Notes: generated by a model not told the origin, from the sequence alone. DNA of 64,000 nt from Thermohalobaculum sp039805905 (GCA_039805905.1 JBDIVM010000007.1:191807-255806), one strand, 5' to 3'; shown: positions 25,735-38,200, numbered from the stretch's first letter. Numbers and translations: made by a program.

Positions 25735-27372
25735 TCACGAACGGTAATCCGCGTTGATCTCGATGTAGCGGTTGGTGAGATCGCAGGTCCAGACCGTCGC
25801 GCGGCCCGCGCCGACACCGACATCGACCGCGATCTGCAGCTCGTCGCGCTTCATGTAGGCAGCGCCGAGCTCTTCGGAGTAGCTGGGGGCCACCAAGCCG
25901 TTCTCGGCCACCAGGATCTCGCCGAACCGGATCGAGAGCCGGTCGCGGTCCGCCGCCTCGCCGGCCTTGCCGACCGCCATGACCACGCGGCCCCAGTTCG
26001 GGTCCTCGCCGGCGATGGCGGTCTTGACCAGCGGTGAGTTCGCGATCGAGAGCCCGATCTTCCGGGCGGCCCGGTCCGACCGGGCCCCGGTCACGGTGAT
26101 GGCGACGACCTTCGAGGCGCCCTCGCCGTCCTTCACCACCTGGATCGCGAGGTCGCGCATGACCTCGCCGAGGGCGGCACGGAAGCGGGCGAAGCGCGGA
26201 TCGCGGCGGTTCTCGATCACCGGCATCCGGGCCTTGCCGGTGGCCGCCACCAGCAGCGTATCCGAGGTCGAGGTGTCGCTGTCGACCGTGATGCAGTTGA
26301 AGGTCTGGTCGGTCAGCTCGGAGACCGCGGCCTGCAGGAGCGCCTGCTCGATCTTCGCGTCGGTGAAGATGAAGACCAGCATCGTCGCCATGTCGGGCTG
26401 TATCATGCCCGAGCCCTTGCAGAAGCCGGAGATGGTCACCGGCACGTCGTCGAGATCGACGATCTCGCCCGCCCCCTTGGGATAGGTGTCGGTGGTCATG
26501 ATCGCCCGGGCGGCATCCTCGATGCGACCGGCGGCGAGCCGCGCGGCGATCTCGGCGAGCTTGGCGGTGATCCGCGCCGCCGGCAGGGGCTCGCCGATCA
26601 CGCCGGTCGAGGCCTGGAAGACGTTTCCGGCCGGCAGGCCGAGCACCTTGCCGGCGGTCTTCGCGACGGCCTCCACCGCGGCGCGGCCGTTGCTGCCGGT
26701 GAAGGCGTTGGCATTGCCGGAATTGACCACGATGGCGAGCTTGCGCCGGCTCGGCGCGGCCGTCAGGGCGGCAAGGCGCTCCTGGCACCAGAGCACAGGG
26801 GCCGAGCGCGTCTCGGAGCGCGTGAAGGTGCCGGCAATGACCGAGCCGGCGGCGATCTCGGCGATCATCACGTCGGTGCGGCCCTTGTAGCGGACCCCGG
26901 CCGAACCGGCGGCGAGCCGGACTCCGGCTACCGGCGCGAGCGGCGGGAAGGCCGCCGGCGCGAAGCGCGAGACCACGACCTTCTTCGCCTTCGCCCCCGG
27001 CCTGCGGGTCGACCTCGCCAGCTCGGCCTCGAGCGCGGCGACTTCGGCGGCGAGCGCTGACAGGGCCTCGCGCCGGCTGGCGAGCCGGCTCGCCAGCTCC
27101 GCCGCCTTCTGCGCGGCGCGGGACGGCCCCGACTTTGCCGATGCTCTGGCAGACTTCGGTTTGGCCGCACGCTTTGCCGCCTCCGGCCCGGCCGCCGCCT
27201 TCGCGGGCTTCGCCGCGACCGCCGCCTTGGCCGCTTTCAGCTTTGCTGCAGCCCGTGCGCCGCCCTTGTCCGGAGCTGCCGCCCGCGCCCTTGACCTGGT
27301 GTCCACCAGCTTTGCCGTCCGCCTGGCGGGCTTTCCCGTCCTGCCCTTTCCGCCGTCCGCCCGTCGTGCCAC
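25735..27372 (-). CDS. argJ: ArgJ with a histone-H1-like N-terminal extension
   Basis: A 545-residue bifunctional ornithine acetyltransferase / N-acetylglutamate synthase for arginine synthesis. The catalytic core starts near residue 133 (VVSRFAPAAFPPLAPVAGV) and holds the autocleavage motif KGSGMIQPDMATM with Thr330, NSGNANAFTG and the C-terminal RYIEINADYRS. The first ~130 residues are unusual: an alanine/lysine/arginine-rich tail like histone H1, followed by a short coiled coil (about 85-122). Normal ArgJ is about 405-415 residues. The long start is supported by a GGGGGAGG ribosome binding site five bases before the GTG at 27372, and no stop interrupts it. An internal GTG at 26976 would give a normal-length protein but has a weaker site. 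Second gene of the ppiC-argJ-mutT operon. Confidence 0.85.
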   Translation of the reverse strand: MARRADGGKGRTGKPARRTAKLVDTRSRARAAAPDKGGARAAAKLKAAKAAVAAKPAKAAAGPEAAKRAAKPKSARASAKSGPSRAAQKAAELASRLASRREALSALAAEVAALEAELARSTRRPGAKAKKVVVSRFAPAAFPPLAPVAGVRLAAGSAGVRYKGRTDVMIAEIAAGSVIAGTFTRSETRSAPVLWCQERLAALTAAPSRRKLAIVVNSGNANAFTGSNGRAAVEAVAKTAGKVLGLPAGNVFQASTGVIGEPLPAARITAKLAEIAARLAAGRIEDAARAIMTTDTYPKGAGEIVDLDDVPVTISGFCKGSGMIQPDMATMLVFIFTDAKIEQALLQAAVSELTDQTFNCITVDSDTSTSDTLLVAATGKARMPVIENRRDPRFARFRAALGEVMRDLAIQVVKDGEGASKVVAITVTGARSDRAARKIGLSIANSPLVKTAIAGEDPNWGRVVMAVGKAGEAADRDRLSIRFGEILVAENGLVAPSYSEELGAAYMKRDELQIAVDVGVGAGRATVWTCDLTNRYIEINADYRS

Positions 27373-27416
27373 GGTTGCCTCCCCCGAACGTATGACCCTT
27401 CCGCTGGCTTCCCGCC

Positions 27417-28346
27417 CTACTGCGTGCCGTCAAGCATCGCGTCGTCGCGCACGGCCGAGGCCGGCGGCGCGTTCTCGGGCATCGTGATCGTCGCCTTCTC
27501 GCGGGCCGCCGCGACGATCTCGTCCTGGGCCTGCTGTGCGAGGTCGCCCGTAAGCTGGCCGTGCACCTCGTCGATCGGGGGCACCGGACGATCGCGCTTC
27601 TCCTCGAGCTTGATGAGGTGCCAGCCGAAGGCGGACTTGACCGGGTCGCTGATCGTGCCCGGCTCCATCGCGAAGGCCGCGTCGGCGAACTCCGGCACCA
27701 TGTCCGAGCGCAGGAACCAGCCGAGGTCGCCGCCGCGGCTGGCGGTGCCGTCGGTGCCGTTCGCCGCGGCGAGCTCGGCGAAGTCGGCGCCGCCGTCGAG
27801 CCGGGCCTTGAGCTCCTTGGCCTTTTCCTCGGTCTCGACCAGGATGTGCGCGGCACGCACCTCCTGCTGCGGGGGAGTGTCCACATAGCGCTCCTTGTAG
27901 AGGGCGTCGATCGCCTCGGGCGTCACCCGGGCGGCGATCTCGCGGCGCAGATAGGCCTCGGCGAGGACCATGCGGCGCTGCGCGGCGAGCTGGATGGCGA
28001 CGGCCGGTTCGGCCTCCAGGCCGGCCGTGGCGGCCGCCTGGGCCAGCAGCACCTGCTCGATCAGCTGGTCACGCAGGCCGTTGTAGAGCACCTCGTCGGG
28101 GAGCTGCTGATACTGCTCCGGCAGCTGGCGGCGGACGGTCACCACATCGCCGACCGTCACGCTTTCGCCGTTCACCACCGCGAGCGCGCTGTCGATCGCA
28201 TAGGCGGGCGCGGGCTCTGCCGTCGCCGTCCCGGCCGCCGCCGCAGGCTGGTCGCTGCCGGTCTGGCCGCCGCTCGTCTGGGAAACGGCACCATGGCCAC
28301 CGAGGGCGACGCAGAGTGCAGCCGCGCCGAGGGGGAATAGTCTCAC
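27417..28346 (-). CDS. Periplasmic peptidyl-prolyl isomerase, parvulin type
   Basis: A 309-residue foldase of the SurA/PpiC class. The N-terminus is a signal peptide (MRLFPLGAAALCVALGGHGA), followed by a low-complexity linker and an N-terminal helical domain (50-155). The parvulin domain spans about 161-250 (RAAHILVET..., GGDLGWF, PGTISDPVKSAFGWHLIKL). It assists proline isomerisation of exported proteins in the periplasm. The GTG at 28346 is preferred over an upstream frame start because an AAGGAGA site precedes it and it gives a clean signal peptide. It is divergent from secA and first in an operon with argJ, the conserved Rhodobacterales order. Confidence 0.9.
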   Translation of the reverse strand: MRLFPLGAAALCVALGGHGAVSQTSGGQTGSDQPAAAAGTATAEPAPAYAIDSALAVVNGESVTVGDVVTVRRQLPEQYQQLPDEVLYNGLRDQLIEQVLLAQAAATAGLEAEPAVAIQLAAQRRMVLAEAYLRREIAARVTPEAIDALYKERYVDTPPQQEVRAAHILVETEEKAKELKARLDGGADFAELAAANGTDGTASRGGDLGWFLRSDMVPEFADAAFAMEPGTISDPVKSAFGWHLIKLEEKRDRPVPPIDEVHGQLTGDLAQQAQDEIVAAAREKATITMPENAPPASAVRDDAMLDGTQ

Positions 28347-28591
28347 GAAGGTGTCTCCTTCCGGTTCAGAGCGACTCCCGGAGGCCAGGGGACGTTGACA
28401 GTCCCCCTCCCCGAAAATATGTGTCACGCCGGACCCTTTGGCCGGAACGCCTGCCAGACTTACGCGGTTGCGGACGGGGCCTCAAGCGCTGAAGCGCGTT
28501 TTTTGCCGTCCCGCGCCGGGTCGTGCGACCGGCCGGGGAGGCGTTCGATGGACCGCATGGCCGGCGCGCCGTGCCTAGGGGAACGTCACAG

Positions 28592-31357
<2,766 letters not shown>

Positions 31358-31485
31358 GAGCCGCCGTCCGCCGGGAGCCGAGGGGTCATTCGGCGAAAGG
31401 CCCCTTCGGCGCGATTCCCTTCGGCGCGAAACCGCCCTAGGCTCGCGGCGCCCGGTTGCCGGGAATCAGCCGCACGAGGCGTGCC

Positions 31486-32397
31486 ATGCCGACCGATCTC
31501 AGCCTGCCGACCCGCCAGCTTGCCGGCTACGGCGCCCGTCCGCCCCATGCGGACTGGCCGGGCCGGGCCCGCGTCGCGGTGAATTTCTGCATCAACTACG
31601 AGGAGGGCGCCGAGATGTGCGTCCTCAACGGCGACGACCGGTCGGAGGTGCGCGTCTCGGATCTGGTGGTCGATGCCCGTTACGGCGACCGCGACCTCAA
31701 CATGGAATCGAACTACGAATACGGCAGCCGGGTCGGCTGCTGGCGGCTCCTGCGCGCCTTCACCGACCGCGGACTGCCGGCGACGGTGAACCTGGTCGGG
31801 CTGGCCGGGGATCTGGTGCCCGAGCCGCTGCAGGCGATGGTCGAGGCGGGCTTCGACCTGCAGCCGCATGGCTGGCGCTGGATCGACTATCACGGCATGG
31901 AGGAGGCGCACGAGCGCGAGCTGATCCGCCGTTCGCGCGAGCAGGTGGTCCGCCTCACCGGCCGCGCGCCGATGGGCTATTATGCCGGCATGCCCTCGAT
32001 CAACACCCGCCGGCTGGCGGTGGAGGAAGGCTATGTCTTCGACTCCGACTGCTACAACGACGACCTGCCCTGGTGGAGCCACGACTTCGGCCGGCCGCAT
32101 CTGGTGATCCCCTATTCGCTGGAAACCAACGACTCGCGCTTCGGCCGCAAGGAGGGCTACCAGGTCGGCGAGGAGTTCTTCACCTATCTGAAGGACAGCT
32201 TCGACGTGCTCTACGCCGAGGGCGCCGAGCGGCCGAAGATGATGACGGTCGGGCTGCACGCGCGGCTGCTGGGACGGCCGGGCCGGATCGGCGCGCTCTA
32301 CCGCATCCTCGACTACATGGCCGGGCACGAGCGGGTCTGGATCTGCCGCCGCGAGGACATCGCGCGGCACTGGATGGAGAAGCACCCGGCGGGGTAG
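31486..32397 (+). CDS. Polysaccharide deacetylase-fold hydrolase, PuuE-like
   Basis: A 303-residue NodB-homology hydrolase that most resembles PuuE-type allantoinase or imidase proteins: NFCINYEEGAEMCVLNGD, then YEYGSRVGCWRLLRAF, HGWRWIDYHGM and SDCYNDDLPWW. These replace the NodB metal motifs in the way seen in PuuE. Such enzymes cut C-N bonds in ureido or imide ring compounds without classical deacetylase metal ligands. The ATG at 31486 starts MPTDLSLP. It stands alone after secA, and no purine catabolic genes are adjacent, though the carbamoylase downstream at 38.7-39.7 kb could relate. Confidence 0.8.
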   Translation: MPTDLSLPTRQLAGYGARPPHADWPGRARVAVNFCINYEEGAEMCVLNGDDRSEVRVSDLVVDARYGDRDLNMESNYEYGSRVGCWRLLRAFTDRGLPATVNLVGLAGDLVPEPLQAMVEAGFDLQPHGWRWIDYHGMEEAHERELIRRSREQVVRLTGRAPMGYYAGMPSINTRRLAVEEGYVFDSDCYNDDLPWWSHDFGRPHLVIPYSLETNDSRFGRKEGYQVGEEFFTYLKDSFDVLYAEGAERPKMMTVGLHARLLGRPGRIGALYRILDYMAGHERVWICRREDIARHWMEKHPAG

Positions 32398-32491
32398 GGG
32401 CCTTGCGGAGGATTGCCGGGCGCGGAGCAGCCCAAGTCAGCGGGGTTGTTTGACGCGATCATTCCAAGCTGCAGCCGGGGAGGACGGCGAG

Positions 32492-33721
32492 ATGAATTTT
32501 GTCTACGTCGCGAAGCGCGCCGGGGAGGATGTCGGAACGCCGTCGCCCGGGAACACGCGCCTCCACGACACGCTGGTCGCCGCGAAGCAGGCGCCACTGC
32601 CGACAATCGATTCAGCGGTGAGTCTCGCCGGGCCGGGGGTCGCGATCGTGATTGCTGACGGCACCTATGACGAACAGGTCAATCTCAGGAAGGAGCATTC
32701 CGGGACCCCTGGAAACCCGCTGCTGATCGTGTCCGAGACAATACACGGCGCCCATATCCGCGGGCCGAGGGTCGGCGGGCGAGAACTGTCGGCAGTCTGG
32801 GCCGTCGGGTGCCGTCACTTCGAGCTTCATAACCTCTTCGCCGAGGTCACGGCCGGGGATGACGGCGATCACGCCTCGATCAAGATTTTCCGCCACAAGG
32901 ACGAGGCGATCGCGGAAGGCGGGGTCGTCGTTGCCGGCTGCAAGGGCCGCGGCCAGGGCCGCGATATCCTGAAGGTGTCCGGATTTCTGGGAACCCGGAT
33001 TTATGGGTGTGATCTTTCCTCAGACGGCGGCCTCTTCAGCGAAAGCTGCATCGACTGCAACACCGGGCAGAACTGCGAGATCAAGTTCAACACGCTTCGC
33101 GGCCGCGTCCAGAACGGGCTTGCGGTCAAGAACGGCGCCTACAGGATTCTCATCGAGCAGAACGACATCGACGTGCGCCAGAAAGTGCCCGCGGTCTCCT
33201 ACACGCCGGGCCTGTTCCTGGGCCACAGCGGTATCAGCCATGCGGGGAAGCCGTTCCCGTTCGGGGACCTGCCGTGGTTCTGGGCGGAATGCGCCGGATC
33301 CGTGGTGCGCCATAACCTGATTGGAACGGACTGGAAGCGCGCTTTGTGGGCGCTCGGCGCCTATGACTGCCTGATCGAGCGCAACGTCTTGAAGAACCGC
33401 GGAGACGGCGCGATCATCAGCATGAAGGAGAGCAAATCCGGACTCTATGCCGGGATGCCTGAGCCGACACCAGAGCATGCGCCCTACGTCCACGTCGATT
33501 CCGACGGTCTCGGGCACTACGACACGCGCTTTCTCACCATCAGGGACAATGCCGCGCTGGCCGGTTCCTCGGTCGCGATCGAGGAGCAGCATCCTGACAC
33601 CAACCGGGTCGAGAGACTGGGCATCGTTTCCACGGTCGCAGATCACATCCCGGTGCCCATCGGCGTCGCCGCATGGGACCACGGCGCGATCTATCGGCGG
33701 CTTGGCATCGCCACGCCGTGA
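32492..33721 (+). CDS. Right-handed parallel beta-helix protein
   Basis: A 409-residue protein with the repeating short beta-strand pattern of pectate-lyase-like beta-helices. It opens MNFVYVAKRAGEDVG with a PLPTIDSAVSLAGPG and ADGTYDEQVNLR segment that is the usual N-terminal cap, followed by strands such as VVVAGCKGRGQGRDILKV, GTRIYGCDL, NTLRGRV, RILIEQNDI, VVRHNLIGT and LIERNVLKNRGDGAIIS. No signal peptide is visible. The fold is used by polysaccharide lyases, epimerases and tail-spike enzymes. I chose ATG 32492 because a GGGGAGG site precedes it by eight bases. Catalytic residues cannot be assigned. Neighbours fit surface-glycan chemistry. Confidence 0.75.
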   Translation: MNFVYVAKRAGEDVGTPSPGNTRLHDTLVAAKQAPLPTIDSAVSLAGPGVAIVIADGTYDEQVNLRKEHSGTPGNPLLIVSETIHGAHIRGPRVGGRELSAVWAVGCRHFELHNLFAEVTAGDDGDHASIKIFRHKDEAIAEGGVVVAGCKGRGQGRDILKVSGFLGTRIYGCDLSSDGGLFSESCIDCNTGQNCEIKFNTLRGRVQNGLAVKNGAYRILIEQNDIDVRQKVPAVSYTPGLFLGHSGISHAGKPFPFGDLPWFWAECAGSVVRHNLIGTDWKRALWALGAYDCLIERNVLKNRGDGAIISMKESKSGLYAGMPEPTPEHAPYVHVDSDGLGHYDTRFLTIRDNAALAGSSVAIEEQHPDTNRVERLGIVSTVADHIPVPIGVAAWDHGAIYRRLGIATP

Positions 33722-33777
33722 CAGTGCCTGCTCCCAAGCCTTCATAAGGCGTCAGCCGTCAGGGGAACGCCCTCTCC

Positions 33778-34902
33778 CTACGCATCTCTTGCTTGAACCA
33801 GCAGCCCCATCTTTCGGGGGCTGATCTTTTCCCAACCCAGGCCAAGGAAGCACGGCCCCTGGGTTGCTTCACTGAATTTTATGTCGTTGTGCTCTGCGTT
33901 CCACTCCATGACTTTAACTTTTCCATCATGATCTACGGCCAGATCCCATCCCACGCTTCGGACAAACGGAATCTTTCTATGCAGTGTAGTTGCAACAGAT
34001 ATGCAATCATTGAACGATGGAATACGGTGTCCGGCAAATTTCAATTGTGTTCCAGGGTAATATTCAATTCTCATCCAGTTCGGTAAGTAGCCGACTGCAG
34101 AGAACTCTCCTGTCTTGATATCAATCGGTACACGGATATGAGTCCTGGACTGCACATGGGTATCGTCTGAAGCGCCAAGACGGAGATAGCAAGCCCTCAC
34201 GTCTGGCTCGCCATCTGAATCAGCCGCAGTCGTAATTCTCAACGTGGCAACAGATTTCTCGGAAAATTTCCTGAATAATTCATTCTGAATAATAAATTTC
34301 TGGAATACTCCATTTCCAAGTTCTGAGATATAACTTAAGTTTAGAGAATCCTTATCAAAAAAATGAATACCACTGCCTTGACGAGATCCATCAACCTTAT
34401 AGACAACCATTTTTATACTATCAAATAACATAGATTTAATATAGTCCAGATCTATAATATTATATTCAATATCTAGTAATAATCCATTAACATAATAACA
34501 AATATCAGGAAAGTATTCAGCGTTCAATAACGCCTTGGTGAGGCACTTTAGATTGGATGTTTGTCCGTATTTTCCTTTGATCTGTGGTACTACAGCGCAT
34601 CCGTAAAAATTATCTGGTATCCATCCTTCAATGAATTTACCGGCTACAGCAGTGTAGACGCGTAGCCAAGGAAAAAATCGTTTACTTCCGAAAACATCCA
34701 GAGAGTACTCCTTTGCCATAGTCAAATAACGCTTGTTTACAGTCCCAGAATTTTTCTCAATTTCGTTAAAAATTCTGCGAGCCTGAACACGGTGCCATCT
34801 GTGATATGCGTAATCGACGATCCATTCAGGAATACGTCTAGCGACGCTTTGTCGACGATGCATCGGCGATGAGCTCATGCTGATCCGACGTGCGTTTGAC
34901 AT
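33778..34902 (-). CDS. Sugar-transfer-associated ATP-grasp enzyme
   Basis: A 374-residue ATP-grasp protein of the sugar-transfer-associated type. The core contains MVVYKVDGSRQGSGIHFF, ATLRITTAADSDGEPDVRACYLRLG and ending VGWDLAVDHDGKVKVMEWNAEH, matching the lysine and acidic residues that bind ATP and metal in this fold. These enzymes occur in capsule and exopolysaccharide loci, where they are thought to ligate an amino or carboxyl group to a sugar. The coding sequence is clearly richer in A and T than its surroundings (runs such as AATAATAAAT), pointing to horizontal acquisition. Start ATG 34902 could shift to codon 9 or 14. Confidence 0.75.
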   Translation of the reverse strand: MSNARRISMSSSPMHRRQSVARRIPEWIVDYAYHRWHRVQARRIFNEIEKNSGTVNKRYLTMAKEYSLDVFGSKRFFPWLRVYTAVAGKFIEGWIPDNFYGCAVVPQIKGKYGQTSNLKCLTKALLNAEYFPDICYYVNGLLLDIEYNIIDLDYIKSMLFDSIKMVVYKVDGSRQGSGIHFFDKDSLNLSYISELGNGVFQKFIIQNELFRKFSEKSVATLRITTAADSDGEPDVRACYLRLGASDDTHVQSRTHIRVPIDIKTGEFSAVGYLPNWMRIEYYPGTQLKFAGHRIPSFNDCISVATTLHRKIPFVRSVGWDLAVDHDGKVKVMEWNAEHNDIKFSEATQGPCFLGLGWEKISPRKMGLLVQARDA

Positions 34903-35027
34903 GGTTCTTGCCCTTAACTTACTCGTCCTTTCGAGACGCGCCGAATGGCGTCAATGCGATTGAAGGACCTTCCAGCCTTCGCCGGTCTACCCAATAATTT
35001 CCGAGCTTCAGGTCGGGGTAACGGCGT

Positions 35028-35271
35028 GGCGGCGCATCCGGGTCACAGCGGCTCGCCCACCCCCTTTTCGCTCCACGATCAGCCGGTAGCGCTCTTGGCC
35101 GCGGTACTGCCCGAAATTGAAGGAGCGTTTGTACGCGTCGCACGGGGCGAGGTCGGCCCTGCAGGGAACCAGCTCGTCGCCAAACGTGGTGCCGATCGCG
35201 ACAAGCTCGCCCGATGGTGCGATCACGCAGGAGGGGCGCACCATGTCGGGACCGCAGTCCCGGCCCGCCTG
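35028..35271 (-). pseudogene. Decayed 3' fragment of an N-carbamoylase-like gene
   Basis: About 244 bp whose minus-strand translation (SCVIAPSGELVAIGTT, DELVPCRADL, DAYKRSFNFGQYR, RYRLIVERKG) copies the last ~80 residues of the intact carbamoylase encoded at 38744-39664. By eye, roughly four bases in five agree. A one-base insertion in a C/T run near 35068 shifts the frame before the expected stop. The first two-thirds of the gene, including all catalytic residues, are missing. It abuts the stop of the broken asparagine synthetase gene. Confidence 0.8.
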
Positions 35272-35273
35272 CG

Positions 35274-37253
35274 CTAAGCCGGAATCCTGTGCTCGCGACA
35301 TGCGGCAATCTCGTTATCCTCCCGCTGCTTCCACGCCTGGAACATCAGGATGTTCCAGAGCCGGCTGTGCCAGTCGGACCTGCCGGAGAGGTGCTCGGAC
35401 CAGGTCTGCCGCACGGATCCCGCATCGAGGTACCCGTCATCCCTGAGGCGGGAGGGTGCCAGCAGATCCTCGGCCCACTGCCTGAGCGGCCCGCGAAGCC
35501 ACTCGCCGATCGGCGCGCCGAATCCCTGTTTCCGCCGGTCGACGATCTCGCGCGGCACGTGGCGGTACAGGACTTGGCGCAGCGCCCATTTATGCTCGCG
35601 CCCCCTGAGCTTCATGCCGAGCGGGAGGCGCAGTGCGAACTCCACGATCTGGTGATCGAGGAGAGGGGCCCGGGTCTCGAGCGACGCACTCATCGCCGCC
35701 CTGTCGACCTTCACCAGAATGTCATCCGGGAGATACGTGATCAGATCGAGCAGCATCATCCTCCGGACATCGTCAAGCCCGGGCGTGGCCGGCGGGTCGG
35801 AAAGGACTCAGGGCGGCTCGCGCGCGTCGACGACCGGCGGCGACGGCCAGAAAGAAATGACCTTCCGGTGGATGTCTTCCGCCGACTGCCCTTCAAGATA
35901 CGCGGCGATCCGCCCGAGGCGCTGTCCGAGCGTCCGCATCTTCGGGTGAAGTGGCGCAGCCAGGGCATTCCAGGCCGGGACGGCGACCGATCGCGTGCCG
36001 CGCGACAGAATGGCGCGGGCCGGCGGCGGGATCGGGCGAAGAAGGTGCCAGAGATTCCGGACCTGCCGATACCGGTCGTAGCCGCAAAACAGCTCGTCGC
36101 CGCCATCGCCGGACAGCGCGACCGTCACATGCTGCCGCGCCAGACGCGCGACCAGGATTGTCGGAATCTGCGAGTTGTCGCCAAATGGCTCATCATAGAT
36201 CCGCGCGAGCGCCGGCACCACGTCCAGAAGGTCGGCAGTGTCGACGTAGAGCTCGGTGTGCCTGGTCCCCAGATGGGCTGCGACCCGTTTCGCATGCTCG
36301 GCCTCGTTGTGGCGCGGATCGCGGAAGCCAATCGAGAACGTGTGCACGGGCCGCGACGTCCATTTCCGCATGAGCGCGACGACGGTCGAGGAATCGATCC
36401 CGCCGGAGAGGAACGCACCGACCGGTACGTCCGCCACCATCTGACGACCGACGGCCTCCGACAGGAGGCTCTCGAGGGCATCCACCGCTTCCCCCTCTCC
36501 CATCTCTTCAGTTGGCGGAACCTGCCCACCGGCAGCCGCCGCGGCCGACCAGTATTGCCACTCATGCGGGTCGGGCTGGTCCCGGGAAATGCTGAGAAGA
36601 CAACCGGGCAGCACTTTGTGGCAGCCTTCGTAGATGGTGTGGGAGCCGCCGATGTAGCTATAGCGGAGGAACAGGGAAAGCGTGTTGCGGTCGATCGTGC
36701 GTGCAAAAGCCGGATGCTCGCGCAGCGCCTTCAACTCGGAGCCGAAGAGGAACACCGGTCCGTGCCCCGTCTTCGCCACGCCGTAATAAAGCGGCTTTTC
36801 CCCGATCCGGTCCCTGCCAAGGGTAAGCGCACGATTGCGCCGGTCCCAGACTGCGAATGCAAACATCCCGACGCTGCGGCGAATGGTCTCCTCGATGCCC
36901 CAGGCATCGAATCCGGCAAGCAGGGTCTCGGTGTCCGAGTGGCCGCGCCATGCCGGCGCCATGCCGGAACGCTCCAGCTCCGCACGGAGGTCTGCATGGT
37001 TGTAGATCTCGCCATTGAAGGCGATGACGTAGCGCCCTGCTTCCGAGACCATGGGCTGTGCGCCTGCAGCCGACAGATCGACGATCGCGAGACGCCGATG
37101 GCCGATCCAGATGCCCGCCTCGCCATCGACCCATGTTCCGTCCGAATCCGGCCCGCGATGGACAATGCAGCGCATCATGTGCCGGAGGTGGCGCGATTGA
37201 CCGTTCGGCGTCGCGCTGTCACGCAACTGGAGGAAACCAACCACACCACACAT
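35274..37253 (-). pseudogene. asnB: Asparagine synthetase interrupted by an in-frame TGA
   Basis: A class-II glutamine amidotransferase/asparagine synthetase of about 659 codons. It starts at MCGVVGF (ATG 37253), which places the nucleophile Cys2 correctly. The glutaminase half has AFNGEIYNHADLR and the synthetase half has the ATP pyrophosphatase loop FLSGGIDSS and SGDGGDELFCGY. At 35808-35810 a TGA interrupts the frame between AREPP and VLSDPP; reading continues in the same frame to RMMLLDLITYLPDDILVKVDRA and on to the normal C-terminus. In relatives that position is an ordinary residue. So this is either a nonsense mutation that kills the gene, a sequencing error or readthrough. The protein would amidate a substrate, often in polysaccharide or secondary-metabolite loci. 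Confidence 0.82.
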
Positions 37254-37411
37254 ATCTGTGTTCCTGAGCAACAGCGCCCATTTCATCATGTGATCATGAT
37301 GATACGATTCTCAGGCGTCCGCGCAACTGCGCTTTTTAAAGGGCAGAACAACGTCGTCGTTGGTGGCAGATTCCAAGTACTTCCCGGGAAAGGCCAGCAG
37401 GAGCGGCATCG

Positions 37412-38200
37412 GTGGCAGATCATCCGGCACGTCCCTTCGTCGTCCTCACGCTGACGCGGAGTGGCTCTACCTGGCTGCTTACGCTGCTCAATGGCCAGGA
37501 CGGCATCGCGGCATATGAGGAACTCTTTCTGCCGGGCGAGGTACGCCCTGAATACGCCTGGGTCGCCGCAGGCTCTCCCGATCGGTTCCACATCCGCGAA
37601 CGCGGTCTCCCGGGCCTGCGCATCCGCAGGGTCTGGAACTATCTGCGTGAGGTCGAGAGGTCTGGCGCGGCGTGCAGGGCCGTCGGGTTCAAGCTGATGC
37701 TCGGGCAGCTTTCCCGAGTGCCCGAAGTACTGCTGCTGCTCGCGCTTCGTCGCTACAGGTTGCTTGTGCTCGTGCGGGACAATCTTTTCGAGGGTGCGGT
37801 TTCACGCCTCGTTCTCGAGAAAACGGGCGATGCACAGAGCCGGGCAGATGCTCCGGCCGACCGCAGGATGGTGCTCGACCCGGACGCACTGATCGCCCAG
37901 ATGAAGCGGCGCCGCAGGGGCGTGAGAATCCTGAAGGTGCTTGCCGCCGTCTGGCCCGCGCCGTCGCTTGTGCTCCGCTACGAGGACCTGGTGCGGGACC
38001 AGCGTCGCGGGATCGAGGATGTCCTGTCGCTTCTCGGGATCGAGAGCGAGCCGAAGATCGTCGTGAGCCCCATGAAGCGACGCATAAGCAAACCCTACAC
38101 GGATATCATCGCAAACTTCGATGACGTCCGCGAGGCGATCGAGAACAGCAGTCTCCGGCACACGCTGACGTCAGCGCACTCGGAACCGGCGCAGGACTAA
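37412..38200 (+). CDS. PAPS-dependent sulfotransferase, Stf0-like
   Basis: A 262-residue sulfotransferase. The 5'-phosphosulfate loop is TRSGSTWLLTLLN (from residue 15) and a later 3'-phosphate-binding motif reads LVLVRDNLFEGAVSRLV; residues near ALRYEDLVRD resemble the family's C-terminal contact. It transfers sulfate from PAPS to a hydroxyl on a sugar or lipid. The GTG start at 37412 has a CAGGAG site. No PAPS synthesis gene lies in the window. It is divergent from asnB and overlaps the convergent DoxX gene by four bases at its end. The context suggests glycan decoration. Confidence 0.78.
   Translation: MADHPARPFVVLTLTRSGSTWLLTLLNGQDGIAAYEELFLPGEVRPEYAWVAAGSPDRFHIRERGLPGLRIRRVWNYLREVERSGAACRAVGFKLMLGQLSRVPEVLLLLALRRYRLLVLVRDNLFEGAVSRLVLEKTGDAQSRADAPADRRMVLDPDALIAQMKRRRRGVRILKVLAAVWPAPSLVLRYEDLVRDQRRGIEDVLSLLGIESEPKIVVSPMKRRISKPYTDIIANFDDVREAIENSSLRHTLTSAHSEPAQD

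Noticed and set aside
28484..28506. GCGCT-GA-AGCGC followed by a T run before secA
   Set aside because: The loop is only two bases, so a stable terminator is unlikely, and no plus-strand gene lies upstream to be terminated.
34919..35308. 129-codon frame spanning the carbamoylase fragment
   Set aside because: It is a shifted frame of the decayed duplicate; the true homology lies in the neighbouring frame and covers only part of it.
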